A stretch of DNA of 64,000 nt, taken from positions 744,001 to 808,000 of the forward strand of contig NZ_JACHXS010000002.1 in assembly GCF_014192225.1 (NCBI RefSeq). Reading direction: 5' to 3'. The stretch comes from Pseudoduganella umbonata. Lineage in GTDB: Bacteria; Pseudomonadota; Gammaproteobacteria; Burkholderiales; Burkholderiaceae_D. The notes under the pieces are model-generated. The model saw only the letters and a list, made by a program, of their open reading frames with translations. It was not told where the DNA came from and did not search any database. Positions 55,601 to 63,243 of this stretch are shown here, one piece after another; within the stretch, counting starts at the first letter, position 1, and the number at the start of each line of letters is the position of its first letter. The position numbers and the translations under genes are program-made.

Positions 55601-55783
55601 GGTTTCCAATTGGGCCGGCGCGGCGCCCGGCAGCGAGGCGCTGACGGTCACGATCGGCAGTTCGATGTCGGGGAAATCCTGCACCGGGTTGGCCTTGTAG
55701 GCCATCAGCCCGGCCAGCGTGAGCAGCACGAACAGCATGATCGCCGGAATGGGATTCCGGATCGACAGGGCGGAAAAGTTCAT
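52619..55783 (-). CDS. RND efflux permease (HAE/AcrB-type)
   Basis: 1054 residues, twelve membrane segments with two large periplasmic loops. The paired aspartates for proton relay are in GVLVDDAIVEIENIERHL on TM4. FPDIELPIVTVSASLPGAAP near the start is the family pattern. It is a proton-driven exporter, closest in layout to MdtB/MdtC or hydrophobe exporters. The C-terminal tail is His/Pro-rich. It ends a TetR-NodT-adaptor-permease operon and lies 9 bp after the adaptor. Confidence 0.95.
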   Translation of the reverse strand: MNFSALSIRNPIPAIMLFVLLTLAGLMAYKANPVQDFPDIELPIVTVSASLPGAAPAQLETEVARKIEDSVATLQGVKNIYTKVLDGVATVTVEFILEKNISDGVNEVRDAVSQVRADMPAELREPVVSKVSTAGRVITTYVAAVKPGATPVDDADLSWFVDNTVAKRLLTVPGVGSVNRVGGVDREIRVELDDAQMAALRVSALDVSRQLRLVQREAPGGRGDVSGAEQSVRTIGTVQSAQELSRMDIPLGDGRHIRLDQIARVTDTIAEPRAIATQDGKPVVAFEVFRTKGASETAVADGVREAVEQLRKDHPNLELKQVIDNAFPVEENFEGSMELLYEGAILAVIVVFWFLRDWRATLVASAALPLSVLPAFLGIYWFGYTLNTVTLLSLALVVGVLVDDAIVEIENIERHLQMGKTPMQAALEAADEIGMAVIATTFALVAVFLPTAFMGGIPGKFFKQFGWTAVLAVLASLVVARLLTPMMAAYLLKPHKPKHPGHVEEDGPIMSRYMRTMKWCLKHRLFTALASAIFFICSIMLVGLLPTGFVPPADRAQTQVNAELPPGSTLAQTREVAEQARQAAMRVPGVTGVFSSIGGGSSGDAFAPGAAAEARRAVLTITTVHRTDRDETMPEIDSLLRRQLAGIAGARFTVGPPDTGVKMQLVLQSEDPDALIAAARRAERELRTLSGIGNVTSSASLVRPEIIVRPDFARAADLGVTAASIGETVRVATAGDYDFDLTKMNLPERQVPIRVKLPDYVRADLDAIGRLTVPGRNGPVLLASVAAITMESGPAQIDRLNRSRNVTLDVELGNRSLGELNAEARQLPALANLPPNVRIAELGDAQEMASLFASFGIAMAIGVLCIYGVLVLLFKDFMQPMTILAALPLSIGGAIVLLLVTGNALSMPSMIGLIMLMGIVTKNSILLVDYAILARDAGMTRTEALVDACHKRSRPILMTTIAMGAGMMPLALGLGADPSFRAPMAITVIGGLITSTLLSLLVVPAVFTYVDDLEHWLGRMVRKLRHKDHAHGQPPHGEAANLPQAAEPGKAGGH

Positions 55784-55792
55784 TGCATGTCC

Positions 55793-57067
55793 TTAACGTT
55801 GCACGGGTGCTTGCGCCGGCGCTGCCGCCGCCGATCCCGCGGGCGTTCGTGCCTGCGCATTGGCCACCCGTACCAGGTCGCCGTCGTTCAGGAAGCCGGC
55901 GCCGCTCAGCACCACCGGCATGTCGGCCTTCACGCCGGACAGGATCTCGATCCGCTCGCCGACGCGCCGGCCGGTCTGCACCTTCAGCTGGCTGACGCGC
56001 GAATCGGCGTTCAGCCGGAACACGTAGGGGAAGCCGTCGCGCACCACCACGGCCTGCTGCGGCAGGGTCAGTGCACCCGAGGTGCCCAGTTCGAAATGGC
56101 CGCTGGCGAACATGCCGGCCTTGAACGGCGCGTTGCTGCGCGTATCCGGCGGCAGGTCGACGTACACCAGCGCCGAGCGGGTCTGCGGGTCGATGGTCGG
56201 CGCGATCATGCGCACCTTGCCTTGCAGTTCGCTGCCGTTGGCCGCCTTCACGGTGGCGGTGGAACCGACGCGGATGTTCTTCAGCTCCGCCGCCGTCACC
56301 TCGGCGCGCCATTCGAGCCGGCCCTGGCGGATCATGCGGAACAGTTCCGTGCCGGTGCCCACCACCGAGCCCACCGTCGCGCTGCGCGCCGAGATCACGC
56401 CGCTGTCGGGTGCCACCACCTGCGTGTATTTCAGCCGCAGTTGCTGGGAAGCCAGCGATGCCCGCGCCGATTCGATGCGCGCGTTGGCGGTCTGCTCGGC
56501 CGTCAGGTATTGCGAGACCTGCTGTTCGGACAGCGCGCCGGAGGCCTGCACCGCGCGGGCCCGCTTCGCATTGGCCTGCGCCTCGGCCGCGTTGGCCTGT
56601 GCCTCGGCCAGCGCCGCCCTTGCCTGCGCCACGTCGGCGTTCACGGTGTCGGCGGAGAACACGGCCAGCACCTGGCCCTTCTTCACGACGTCACCCACGT
56701 TGACACGCACTTCCGTCAGCCGCAGGCCATTCGATTCGCTGCCCAGCGACGCTTCCTGCCACGCCGCCACGTTGCCGTTCGCGGTCAGCCGCAGCGGCAG
56801 GGTGGCCGATTGCGGCCGCGTGGTGGAGACGGTCAGCGCCGGCGTCGCCGCCGCCGGCTTCTTCTCGTCGGCGGCACTGGAGGCGGGGCTGTACAGCGTA
56901 ACGCCGGCGGTACCGACGGCAATCGCGGCCAGCAGGACCAGTGCGAGCGGCTTCCTGCTCGCCTGCTTGCCCGATGGACTGGCCGATCGCCTGTTCGATG
57001 TCTTGACGGATGTTCTGGTCAATGCATTGCCCGGCTTCGTTTTCTGATTGGTGATCGTTGTTTTCAT
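55793..57067 (-). CDS. RND periplasmic adaptor (MFP)
   Basis: 424 residues. Long basic cytoplasmic start (NQKTKPGNALTRTSVKTSNR), a membrane anchor (LALVLLAAIAVGTAGVTLY), a lipoyl/barrel arrangement (VRVNVGDVVKKGQVLAVFSA, APDSGVISARSATVGSVVGT) and an alanine-rich coiled coil. It connects the RND permease to the NodT channel. ATG 57067 overlaps the NodT stop by ATGA. The start region of about 40 basic residues is longer than usual. Confidence 0.93.
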   Translation of the reverse strand: MKTTITNQKTKPGNALTRTSVKTSNRRSASPSGKQASRKPLALVLLAAIAVGTAGVTLYSPASSAADEKKPAAATPALTVSTTRPQSATLPLRLTANGNVAAWQEASLGSESNGLRLTEVRVNVGDVVKKGQVLAVFSADTVNADVAQARAALAEAQANAAEAQANAKRARAVQASGALSEQQVSQYLTAEQTANARIESARASLASQQLRLKYTQVVAPDSGVISARSATVGSVVGTGTELFRMIRQGRLEWRAEVTAAELKNIRVGSTATVKAANGSELQGKVRMIAPTIDPQTRSALVYVDLPPDTRSNAPFKAGMFASGHFELGTSGALTLPQQAVVVRDGFPYVFRLNADSRVSQLKVQTGRRVGERIEILSGVKADMPVVLSGAGFLNDGDLVRVANAQARTPAGSAAAAPAQAPVQR

Positions 57068-58515
57068 GGATTGCTCGCGGTGGTCATCACGGAGGTGTTC
57101 GTGTTGTCGCGGTTCCAGCCGCCGCCGGCGGCGCGGTACAGCGCGATCCAGGCCGCGCTGCGTTCGCGCTGCACGGCGATCATCGCGTTCTCGGCGGCGA
57201 GGCGCGTGCGGCGCGAATCCTCCAGCTGCAGCAGGCTGCCCATGCCGTTCCTGTACAGGTCCTCGGCGGCCGCGAACGATGCCCGGTAGCCTTCCAGCGC
57301 GGCCTGCGCCTGCACGGTGCGCTGGTCGGTTCCCTGCAGGTTGACGAGGGCCTGCTCGACTTCGCTGACGGCTTGCCGCACGCTGCCGCGGTAGGTCGTC
57401 ACGGCCGCTTCGTAGCGCTCCTGCGCCGCTTCGACCGAGGCCCTGCGGCGGCCGGCATCGAAGATGGGCAGCGTCACCTGTACCGGGCCGATGGTCCACG
57501 TGTTCGCCGTCACGCTTTCTCCGGCAGCGTGGATCTGGCCGCGGCCGATGGAACCGGCAATGCCCAGCCGCGGGTAGCGCCGGGCGCGCGTGCCGGCCAC
57601 CTCGAAGCTGGCGGCGGCGACTTCCCGCTCGGCGTTGAACACGTCCGGCCGCTGGGCCAGCGTCTGCGCGGGCAGCGAATCGATGGCGATGCCGCGCGCC
57701 GGCGACAGCCCGGCGGTGCCGGCCGCCAGCCGGCTGCGCAGCTCGGGTTCGGCAATGGCCGTCAGTGCGACCAGCGTCTTCACGTCCACCTCGCACTGGG
57801 CGCGCTGGGCGATCTCCCGGTTGGCGCCGTCCGCCGCGCTGGCGCGGGCCAGCGCCAGGCTGGCCGGCGCCTCGAACCCCGCCTGCGCCGTGAGTTCCGT
57901 CAGCCGCGCGGTATCGGCGCGCGAGGCGGCATCCTGCCGCGCCACGTCCAGCAGTTTTTCGCACGCGCGGAACTGGTAATAGGTGTTCGCGGTATCGGCC
58001 GCCACGGAAACGCGGGCATCGTGCCAGCCCGCCTGCGCACCTTCATAGCGGGCTTGCGCCGCATCGCGGGCCGCGCGGTTGGCGCCGAAGATGTCGATCT
58101 CCCACGACGCCTGCAGGTAGCCCTGCGACGTGGTGTTGCTGGGCAGGTCGGCGCTCTGCTGGCTGGCGCGGGTCGACGTCAGCGCCGCGTCGACCGTGGG
58201 CGCCAGCGCGGCGCCGGCTGCCACGCGCCCTTCGCGTGCCTGCGCCAGCCGGCTGCGCGCCGCGGCCACGGTGGGGCTCGCGGCCTGCGCCGCCGCCACC
58301 AGCTCGGCCAGCAGCGGGTCGCCCTGGCTGCGCCACCAGCCGGACAGGCCGTCGACCGTGCCGCCGTGCGGCAGCGGCGCGTGCCATTGCGCCGGGCCCT
58401 GGGCGTCCACCGCGGCCGGCGGGCCGGACAGCGCACAGCCGCCCAGCGCCAGCGCAATGGCGACCGCCAGCGCGACCGGCCTGATGAAGTTGAAATGCCG
58501 TGCTGCTGCCTTCAT
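57064..58515 (-). CDS. NodT-family outer-membrane efflux lipoprotein
   Basis: 483 residues. Lipobox ALGGC after MKAAARHFNFIRPVALAVAI; two TolC-type OEP domains (ASWEIDIFGANRAARDAAQA, TLAQRPDVFNAEREVAAASF). Outer-membrane channel for the RND system. GGAG sits just before ATG 58515, and the start overlaps the TetR stop by ATGA, so the repressor is co-transcribed. Confidence 0.94.
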   Translation of the reverse strand: MKAAARHFNFIRPVALAVAIALALGGCALSGPPAAVDAQGPAQWHAPLPHGGTVDGLSGWWRSQGDPLLAELVAAAQAASPTVAAARSRLAQAREGRVAAGAALAPTVDAALTSTRASQQSADLPSNTTSQGYLQASWEIDIFGANRAARDAAQARYEGAQAGWHDARVSVAADTANTYYQFRACEKLLDVARQDAASRADTARLTELTAQAGFEAPASLALARASAADGANREIAQRAQCEVDVKTLVALTAIAEPELRSRLAAGTAGLSPARGIAIDSLPAQTLAQRPDVFNAEREVAAASFEVAGTRARRYPRLGIAGSIGRGQIHAAGESVTANTWTIGPVQVTLPIFDAGRRRASVEAAQERYEAAVTTYRGSVRQAVSEVEQALVNLQGTDQRTVQAQAALEGYRASFAAAEDLYRNGMGSLLQLEDSRRTRLAAENAMIAVQRERSAAWIALYRAAGGGWNRDNTNTSVMTTASNP

Positions 58516-59174
58516 GCTGCTCCTTTCCTTCTCTTTTCCTGTTCGGCGGTGACGATCGCCTCGGCGTAGTCGACCAGCCGCGGTATCCATTCGTGCAGCG
58601 CATCCGGCCCCGCCATCAGTTGCGGCGTGACGGCGGCCACGATGTCCTGCGAGATCATCAGGTGCGCACCCAGCGCGGCCACGCCGTGCACCAGGCGGCG
58701 CACTTCGTCGTCCACCGGCACGTCAAGGTGGCGGGCCAGCACGGCGGCCAGGGCCTCGAACTCGGGGCGGATGCCGTTGTCGATCTCGTTTTGCCAGATG
58801 CCGGTGGGTTCCAATACTTCGCGCAGCCACATGCGCAGCCGCAGCTGGGCCACATCGTCTTCCATCAGCGGTGCCAGCATCTGCGTGTAATAGCCGTGCA
58901 GGACCTGCTGCAGCGTGAAGCCGGGCTGGTCGAACTGGGCGATGTTCTTTTCCGGCGGCGGCATGAAGTCCGTCAGCGCCGCGCGGTACAGGCCCGCCTT
59001 GTCGCCGAAGTAATAGGCGATCGCCGCCACGTTGGCACCGGCGGCCAGCGCGATCTCGCGCGTCGAGGTGGCATTGAATCCCTGTGCGGCGAACAGGCGC
59101 ATCGCCGCCTGCTTCAGGCGCTCGCGCGACTGTTCGCCATCGGAACGGGGTTTGCGGGTTTGTTTTTCTGACAT
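58512..59174 (-). CDS. TetR-family repressor of the RND efflux operon
   Basis: 220 residues. N-terminal HTH (STREIALAAGANVAAIAYYFGDKAGLY) and a C-terminal CerR/DUF1956-like ligand domain (LRMWLREVLEPTGIWQNEID). First gene of the operon with the NodT channel, adaptor and permease; a 17-bp palindrome lies just upstream of its start. It should repress its own operon until a toxic ligand binds. Confidence 0.92.
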   Translation of the reverse strand: MSEKQTRKPRSDGEQSRERLKQAAMRLFAAQGFNATSTREIALAAGANVAAIAYYFGDKAGLYRAALTDFMPPPEKNIAQFDQPGFTLQQVLHGYYTQMLAPLMEDDVAQLRLRMWLREVLEPTGIWQNEIDNGIRPEFEALAAVLARHLDVPVDDEVRRLVHGVAALGAHLMISQDIVAAVTPQLMAGPDALHEWIPRLVDYAEAIVTAEQEKRRKGAA

Positions 59175-59181
59175 GCGACGA

Positions 59182-59198
59182 TTAAATCATAGATTTAA
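59182..59198. promoter_or_regulatory. TetR operator candidate
   Basis: TTAAATC-ATA-GATTTAA, a perfect 7-bp inverted repeat with a 3-bp centre, 7 bp upstream of the repressor start codon. Size and placement fit a TetR dimer site for autorepression. Confidence 0.65.
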
Positions 59199-59704
59199 AA
59201 CGATTGATATAAGTAAGTCATTCGTTTAAGTAATTTATGACGGGTAGGGATGCAGCCTCGTGTCCGCTCTTTTCCGCCTCCGCGCCAGGGCGATAGCTCA
59301 GGAATGTTTTTTTAAACAACTCCAGCGGCAAAAAAAATGCCCGCGAGCCAGAGGCTGCGGGCGAGGTCCAATTGTTCGGAGAACGCTTGGAGGAGACGGT
59401 TCCAATATAGCTTGGTATATGTTGCGGTGCAATACCGTAAAACTACCGTGCGCACGCCTGCGCCGCATCGGAAGCGTTTCCATGGGTAATGTGCACTGCA
59501 ACAAAATTCGGTGGCGGCGTAGCCCGGCGAATATCCCGAAGCCGATAGCGAAAATGGCCGAGACTTCTTCAGCTGAGTAAAAACCTGCATGCGCGACAGG
59601 CGCAACAGTGCTCACCGCAAAAATATTTTGCGGTTGCGTAAAACATACGCGGCTATTGCACTGGGAGTTGCTGTGCCTCAGTTATGGCACTGGGAGAGAG
59701 GACT
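59199..59704. other. Region between histidine kinase and TetR genes
   Basis: About 500 bp without a gene I can support. It contains a strong minus-strand terminator (59328-59360) and a perfect palindrome ACCGCAAAA-ATA-TTTTGCGGT (59614-59634) close to the kinase 3' end. A minus-strand frame from about 59615 reads GFYSAEEVSAIFAIGFGIFAGLRRHRI, which resembles a sorting-tail segment, but it lacks a PEP motif, a signal peptide or a Shine-Dalgarno sequence, so it is not called. Confidence 0.55.
59328..59360 (-). terminator. Rho-independent terminator, minus strand
   Basis: On the minus strand GCCCGC-AGCC-TCT-GGCT-C-GCGGGC is followed by A and eight T. One bulged base. It should end transcription coming from the histidine kinase gene (whose stop is about 345 bp earlier) or from a short unannotated transcript between. 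Confidence 0.85.
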
Positions 59705-61081
59705 TCAGATATTGCGCCTGAGTTGCAGCGTGAAGTTGCTGCCCTGGCCGAACTCGCTGTTGAAGAACAGCGTGCCGCCGAGCACGTTGGCAAGGTTCTG
59801 GCACAGGTAGAGGCCGAGACCGGCGCCCTCGGCATGGCGGGTGGACGTGGAATCGAGTTGCGAGAATGCCTGGAACAGCTTGGCCTGGTCTTCCTCGCGA
59901 ATGCCGGCGCCCGTGTCGGCGACGGAAAACTCGGTGGCTGTCGTGCCGTCGTCGAGCGTGCGGCGCGCCAGCGTCACGCGCACGGTGCCCTTCTCGGTAA
60001 ACTTGATGGCATTGTTGGCAAGATTGATCAGGATTTGCGCCAGCGCCCGGCGATCGGTGTCGAGCGTGATCGGCTGCTCGTCCAGCACGACGTCGAGCGC
60101 CAGTCCTTTTTGCGCGGCGAGCGGGCGCAGCGTTTCCGCCACTTCGCGCACCAGGTCCTGGCATTGCACGCGCTCGATCGACAGCGTGACCTTGCCGGCC
60201 TCGATCTTCGCCACGTCGAGAATGTCGTTGATCAGCGAGAGCAGGTGGCGCGCCGATCCGCGAATGGTGTTCAGCTGCTTTTCCTGCTCGTCCGTCAGCG
60301 GGCCGGGCAGTTTCATCAGCAGCGCGCCGGTAAAGCCGATGATGGCGTTCAGCGGCGTGCGCAGTTCATGCGACATATTGGCGATGAACGCGGACTTCAT
60401 CCGGCTCGCCTCGCCCAGCTCGACGTTCTTCAGCGCGATCTCGCGGTTGATCGTTTCCAGCTGGCCCGCATGGTGGGCCAGGCGCATGTTCAGTTCGATC
60501 ACCTGCCGCTCGCGCGCCTGCAGCTCGCTGTTGACCTGTACCGCCTGCTCGTACGTGGAGATCAGCAGGTCGAGGATCTGCTGGCGCTCGGCGTTGATGA
60601 AGTGTTTCTGCTCGCCCAGGTAGAGGGCGATGCCCACTCCCATGTTCTGGTCCTTGCGCAGCTTCTGGTTGACCAGCATGTGGCCGATGCGGTTCAGCAG
60701 GTAATCTTCGGCGTAGGGCTTGCGGATGAAATTGTCGGCACCGCATTCGATGCCGCGGATGATGTCCTTCGGGTCGTTCAGCGACGTGACGAGGATGACG
60801 GGGATGTCGCGCATCGCCGCATCGGCCTTGATCGCCCGGCACAGTTCATAGCCGTCCATTTCCGGCATCACGATATCGGACAGCACCAGGTGCGGCTTGC
60901 GCGCCGCGATCGCTTCCAGCGCCAGGCGGCCATTGCCGGCCACCCGCGCCTTGTAGCGCACCGACTGGATCAGGCGCCGCAGCCGTTCGGCCTGCGTCGG
61001 GCTGTCCTCGACGATCAGGATCTCGATTTCATCTGGTTCGATTTCGTAGGTGGAATCCACGCGCCTGCCCTGAACTTTCAT
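59705..61081 (-). CDS. Receiver domain-histidine kinase fusion protein
   Basis: 458 residues, cytoplasmic, no membrane segment. Receiver domain 19-135 with phospho-acceptor Asp69 (HLVLSDIVMPEMDGYEL). A coiled-coil linker runs ~165-225. HisKA follows with His238 (ANMSHELRTPLNAIIG), then HATPase (NLANNAIKFTEKG, FSVADTGAGI, GAGLGLYLCQNLA). The order REC-HisKA-HATPase without a C-terminal receiver suggests control by another kinase through the receiver. No cognate response regulator is adjacent. ATG 61081. Confidence 0.93.
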   Translation of the reverse strand: MKVQGRRVDSTYEIEPDEIEILIVEDSPTQAERLRRLIQSVRYKARVAGNGRLALEAIAARKPHLVLSDIVMPEMDGYELCRAIKADAAMRDIPVILVTSLNDPKDIIRGIECGADNFIRKPYAEDYLLNRIGHMLVNQKLRKDQNMGVGIALYLGEQKHFINAERQQILDLLISTYEQAVQVNSELQARERQVIELNMRLAHHAGQLETINREIALKNVELGEASRMKSAFIANMSHELRTPLNAIIGFTGALLMKLPGPLTDEQEKQLNTIRGSARHLLSLINDILDVAKIEAGKVTLSIERVQCQDLVREVAETLRPLAAQKGLALDVVLDEQPITLDTDRRALAQILINLANNAIKFTEKGTVRVTLARRTLDDGTTATEFSVADTGAGIREEDQAKLFQAFSQLDSTSTRHAEGAGLGLYLCQNLANVLGGTLFFNSEFGQGSNFTLQLRRNI

Positions 61082-61141
61082 CGGGTTATACCATGTTCGA
61101 CTATAAATGAATTGCGGGCGCCACGGCGCCCCTCCAGTGTG

Positions 61142-61942
61142 CTACCGACCGGCCGGGGATTGCCCGTCCTGCGTTGCTTCCTGCATCGCGTCCCCGGTCG
61201 CATCCCGTGCCCCCTGCTGGATTTCGCCCTGGAAGTTGCCGGCGCGGTACGTGATCACCAGCGTATCGCGGTGGCCGTGCGCGCCCAGCGGCTGGATCGG
61301 CGTCGATTCATGGATCACGGTCGCATCGTCGAGCAGCAGCATCGTCCATGGCTCGGTCATCGTGAAGCGCTTGCCGTTCGGTCCGTCCGCCTCGAAGATG
61401 CGCGTTTCGCCGCCCTTGATGCCATGCCGGCCAACGAGGATCACGGCCACGTAGTCGACGCCGTCGCGGTGCGCGCCTTCCGGCGTCGGCCGGCCGATGC
61501 CGTCGGCCGTGTCGATGCGGAACTGGTGCGCTTCCACGTACCAGGTGGGCTCGCCGCGCACGGCGCCGAACAGCCGGCCCAGCGCCGTCAGCAGCCCCTG
61601 CCAGCCCGGTGCCGCCACCGTTTCCGGCAGCACGGGTTCGAACATCCGGTGCATGCCGCCGTGCAGCGCGTTGTACTCCACGCTTTGCCAGTGCGCGCGG
61701 TGCGCGGTCTGCGCCAGTTCCTGATCGTGTTGCACGAAGCACGAATGCCGGCGGCGCCGGTAGCGGCCACCGTCCTTCAGGTAATTGTCGAGCTCCAGGC
61801 TGTCCCAGGCCGGCGCCAGCGCGTCGAGCTGCGCCAGCGGTGTGCCGGCGAGTGCCGCCACGTCGGCGGGCGGCAGCAGCGCCCAGCCTTGCGTGCGCAG
61901 CGCCTGCGTGACGTGATCGAGGGATGTGAACTCCGGCATCAT
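61142..61942 (-). CDS. 2-oxoglutarate/Fe(II) dioxygenase family protein (BsmA/IDO-like)
   Basis: 266 residues. Member of the 2OG-Fe_Oxy_2 family that contains bacterial amino-acid hydroxylases such as L-isoleucine dioxygenase. The metal motif is HRDGVDYVAVILV (HxD) with the distal His in ATVIHESTPIQPLG. RDTLVITYRAGNF follows with the 2OG-binding Arg region. Substrate unknown, perhaps a free amino acid. The first of two adjacent ATGs (61942) has GAAGG upstream. It lies 60 bp upstream of the histidine kinase gene, possibly co-transcribed. Confidence 0.85.
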   Translation of the reverse strand: MMPEFTSLDHVTQALRTQGWALLPPADVAALAGTPLAQLDALAPAWDSLELDNYLKDGGRYRRRRHSCFVQHDQELAQTAHRAHWQSVEYNALHGGMHRMFEPVLPETVAAPGWQGLLTALGRLFGAVRGEPTWYVEAHQFRIDTADGIGRPTPEGAHRDGVDYVAVILVGRHGIKGGETRIFEADGPNGKRFTMTEPWTMLLLDDATVIHESTPIQPLGAHGHRDTLVITYRAGNFQGEIQQGARDATGDAMQEATQDGQSPAGR

Positions 61943-62001
61943 GGCGGACCTTCGTTGAATTATAAGTATTGTCGTATTGTACGACTTCAACTGGTGTTGT
62001 G

Positions 62002-62544
62002 TCAGGGGAGCAATTCAGAAGGTACCGATCCGAAGGTACGGGAGCCGGAATGCCAGTCCGCCAGCTTGAACAGCAGCGTAGTCTGGAGCTTGGCCGGATC
62101 AGGCTCGATGGAGGGGTTATTGTCATGAACCTCCAGGCGGCAAGCGAATTTTTCTCCGTCCGGCGTCTCGTGACTGTCCCACCTCAAGCCCTTTTCCCTG
62201 GCCCAGCCGACCAGCATGGCAGTGACATCCATCAGGTCTGCGTAAGGTCCTGTGTAGGTGAGGCTGGCATAGCGGCCGGCGGGAAGTTCGCCTTCGATCA
62301 GCCGCCCCGATGGCGGTATGGCCGCGTCGCTGGTCATGCCGACCTCGATCTCGAGGCGGGGCATGTCGATCAGGTTGAATTTGATGAACTCCATGCCGTC
62401 CGGCGCTGCGCCGGCACGCGCGAATGCTGAAAAAAGTTCATCGAAAGCAGGATCCATCGCATCGTCGAATGGAATGGAAACGGGAAGGCGGACGGCGATG
62501 TAGCGTTGGGCGGTCCGGTGGATGATGCGAGGGATGGTGAGCAT
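62002..62544 (-). CDS. GyrI-like small-molecule-binding domain protein
   Basis: 180 residues. Single SOUL/GyrI-type domain: RYIAVRLPVSIPFDDAMDPA at the start and LPAGRYASLTYTGPYADLMD, the hallmark strand-helix segment of the AraC effector-binding/GyrI fold. No DNA-binding domain. Such proteins bind or hydrolyse small cytotoxic molecules. ATG 62544. The gap to the dioxygenase is 59 bp, so the two may form a unit. Confidence 0.82.
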   Translation of the reverse strand: MLTIPRIIHRTAQRYIAVRLPVSIPFDDAMDPAFDELFSAFARAGAAPDGMEFIKFNLIDMPRLEIEVGMTSDAAIPPSGRLIEGELPAGRYASLTYTGPYADLMDVTAMLVGWAREKGLRWDSHETPDGEKFACRLEVHDNNPSIEPDPAKLQTTLLFKLADWHSGSRTFGSVPSELLP

Positions 62545-62676
62545 CGGGCAATCTCCAGTTGGCTATCCAGTTGTCTGTATAGACGGACAGCGGTGCCGGA
62601 AATCGACACGAGTGCCGGTTTTTTTGCCGGAGCGGAGGATGCCGGCAGCAGGGGGCCGCGGCCGCTGGATGCCCCT

Positions 62677-62727
62677 GGTGTCAGGCACTTTTTCCGGACG
62701 AATCACCCGGAAAAGGTGCCTGGCACC
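62677..62727. repeat. Dispersed hairpin repeat, GTGTCAGGCAC variant
   Basis: GGTGTCAGGCACTTTTTCCGG (62677-62697) and CCGGAAAAGGTGCCTGGCACC (62707-62727) form a 21-bp stem with two internal differences. It is 25 bp downstream of the DUF6702 stop and upstream of the GyrI gene. It shares the GTG-CAGRCAC core with the ACCGGT copies. Confidence 0.85.
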
Positions 62728-62751
62728 GGTTTGCACGCATGACGCTACAGC

Positions 62752-63243
62752 TCAAGGCAGCCGCTGCTCTTCCTTTGCAGCGGTAAATGTCAGCGTGGCG
62801 GCGGCCCGCCCGGCACTGCCGCCGACGTTGACGGTGTTGATCTGCGCGGGCAGGAAATCGGTCAGCACACCGTTTTTCAGCACCGCACCCGCCGGCACGG
62901 CGGTGTTGTCGACCTGCTGGTACACGGTGATCGTATCGGCGCTGGCCTTGATGCCCACCCATTGCAGCGGCACGCGCCGGCCCTTCACGGTCAGCACGAA
63001 GCGCCTGTCCAGGTAGCGCCGCAGCGCTTCCTGGTCTCCGTCGAGGCCCAGGTCGATCTGGCGGCCGTGCAGCCGGGTCAGCAGCGCTTCCACGTCGTGC
63101 GCGGTGTACGTGTGCACGATTTCCGTGTTGCCGGTGTCGGCGTTGTAGCCGATGTCCGCCAGGCCCATGTGGTAATTGTGGGCCGCGGCGGCGCCGGAGA
63201 GCAGTGCCGCCGCGAGGGCGGCCTTCCTGAGCCAGTGCAGCAT
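62752..63243 (-). CDS. DUF6702 family exported protein
   Basis: 163 residues. Signal peptide MLHWLRKAALAAALLSGAAAAHN, then a small beta-rich domain (HMGLADIGYNADTGNTEIVH, YLDRRFVLTVKGRRVPLQWV). This family of unknown function is repeatedly found next to M1 metallopeptidases, as here: its start overlaps the stop of the upstream M1 gene (TAATG). Probably periplasmic and functionally tied to it. Confidence 0.85.
   Translation of the reverse strand: MLHWLRKAALAAALLSGAAAAHNYHMGLADIGYNADTGNTEIVHTYTAHDVEALLTRLHGRQIDLGLDGDQEALRRYLDRRFVLTVKGRRVPLQWVGIKASADTITVYQQVDNTAVPAGAVLKNGVLTDFLPAQINTVNVGGSAGRAAATLTFTAAKEEQRLP

Noticed and set aside
59298..59615. Small PEP-CTERM-like gene on the minus strand
   Set aside because: The hydrophobic segment followed by Arg/His is suggestive, but there is no PEP motif, no signal peptide and no ribosome-binding site, and the terminator falls inside the frame.
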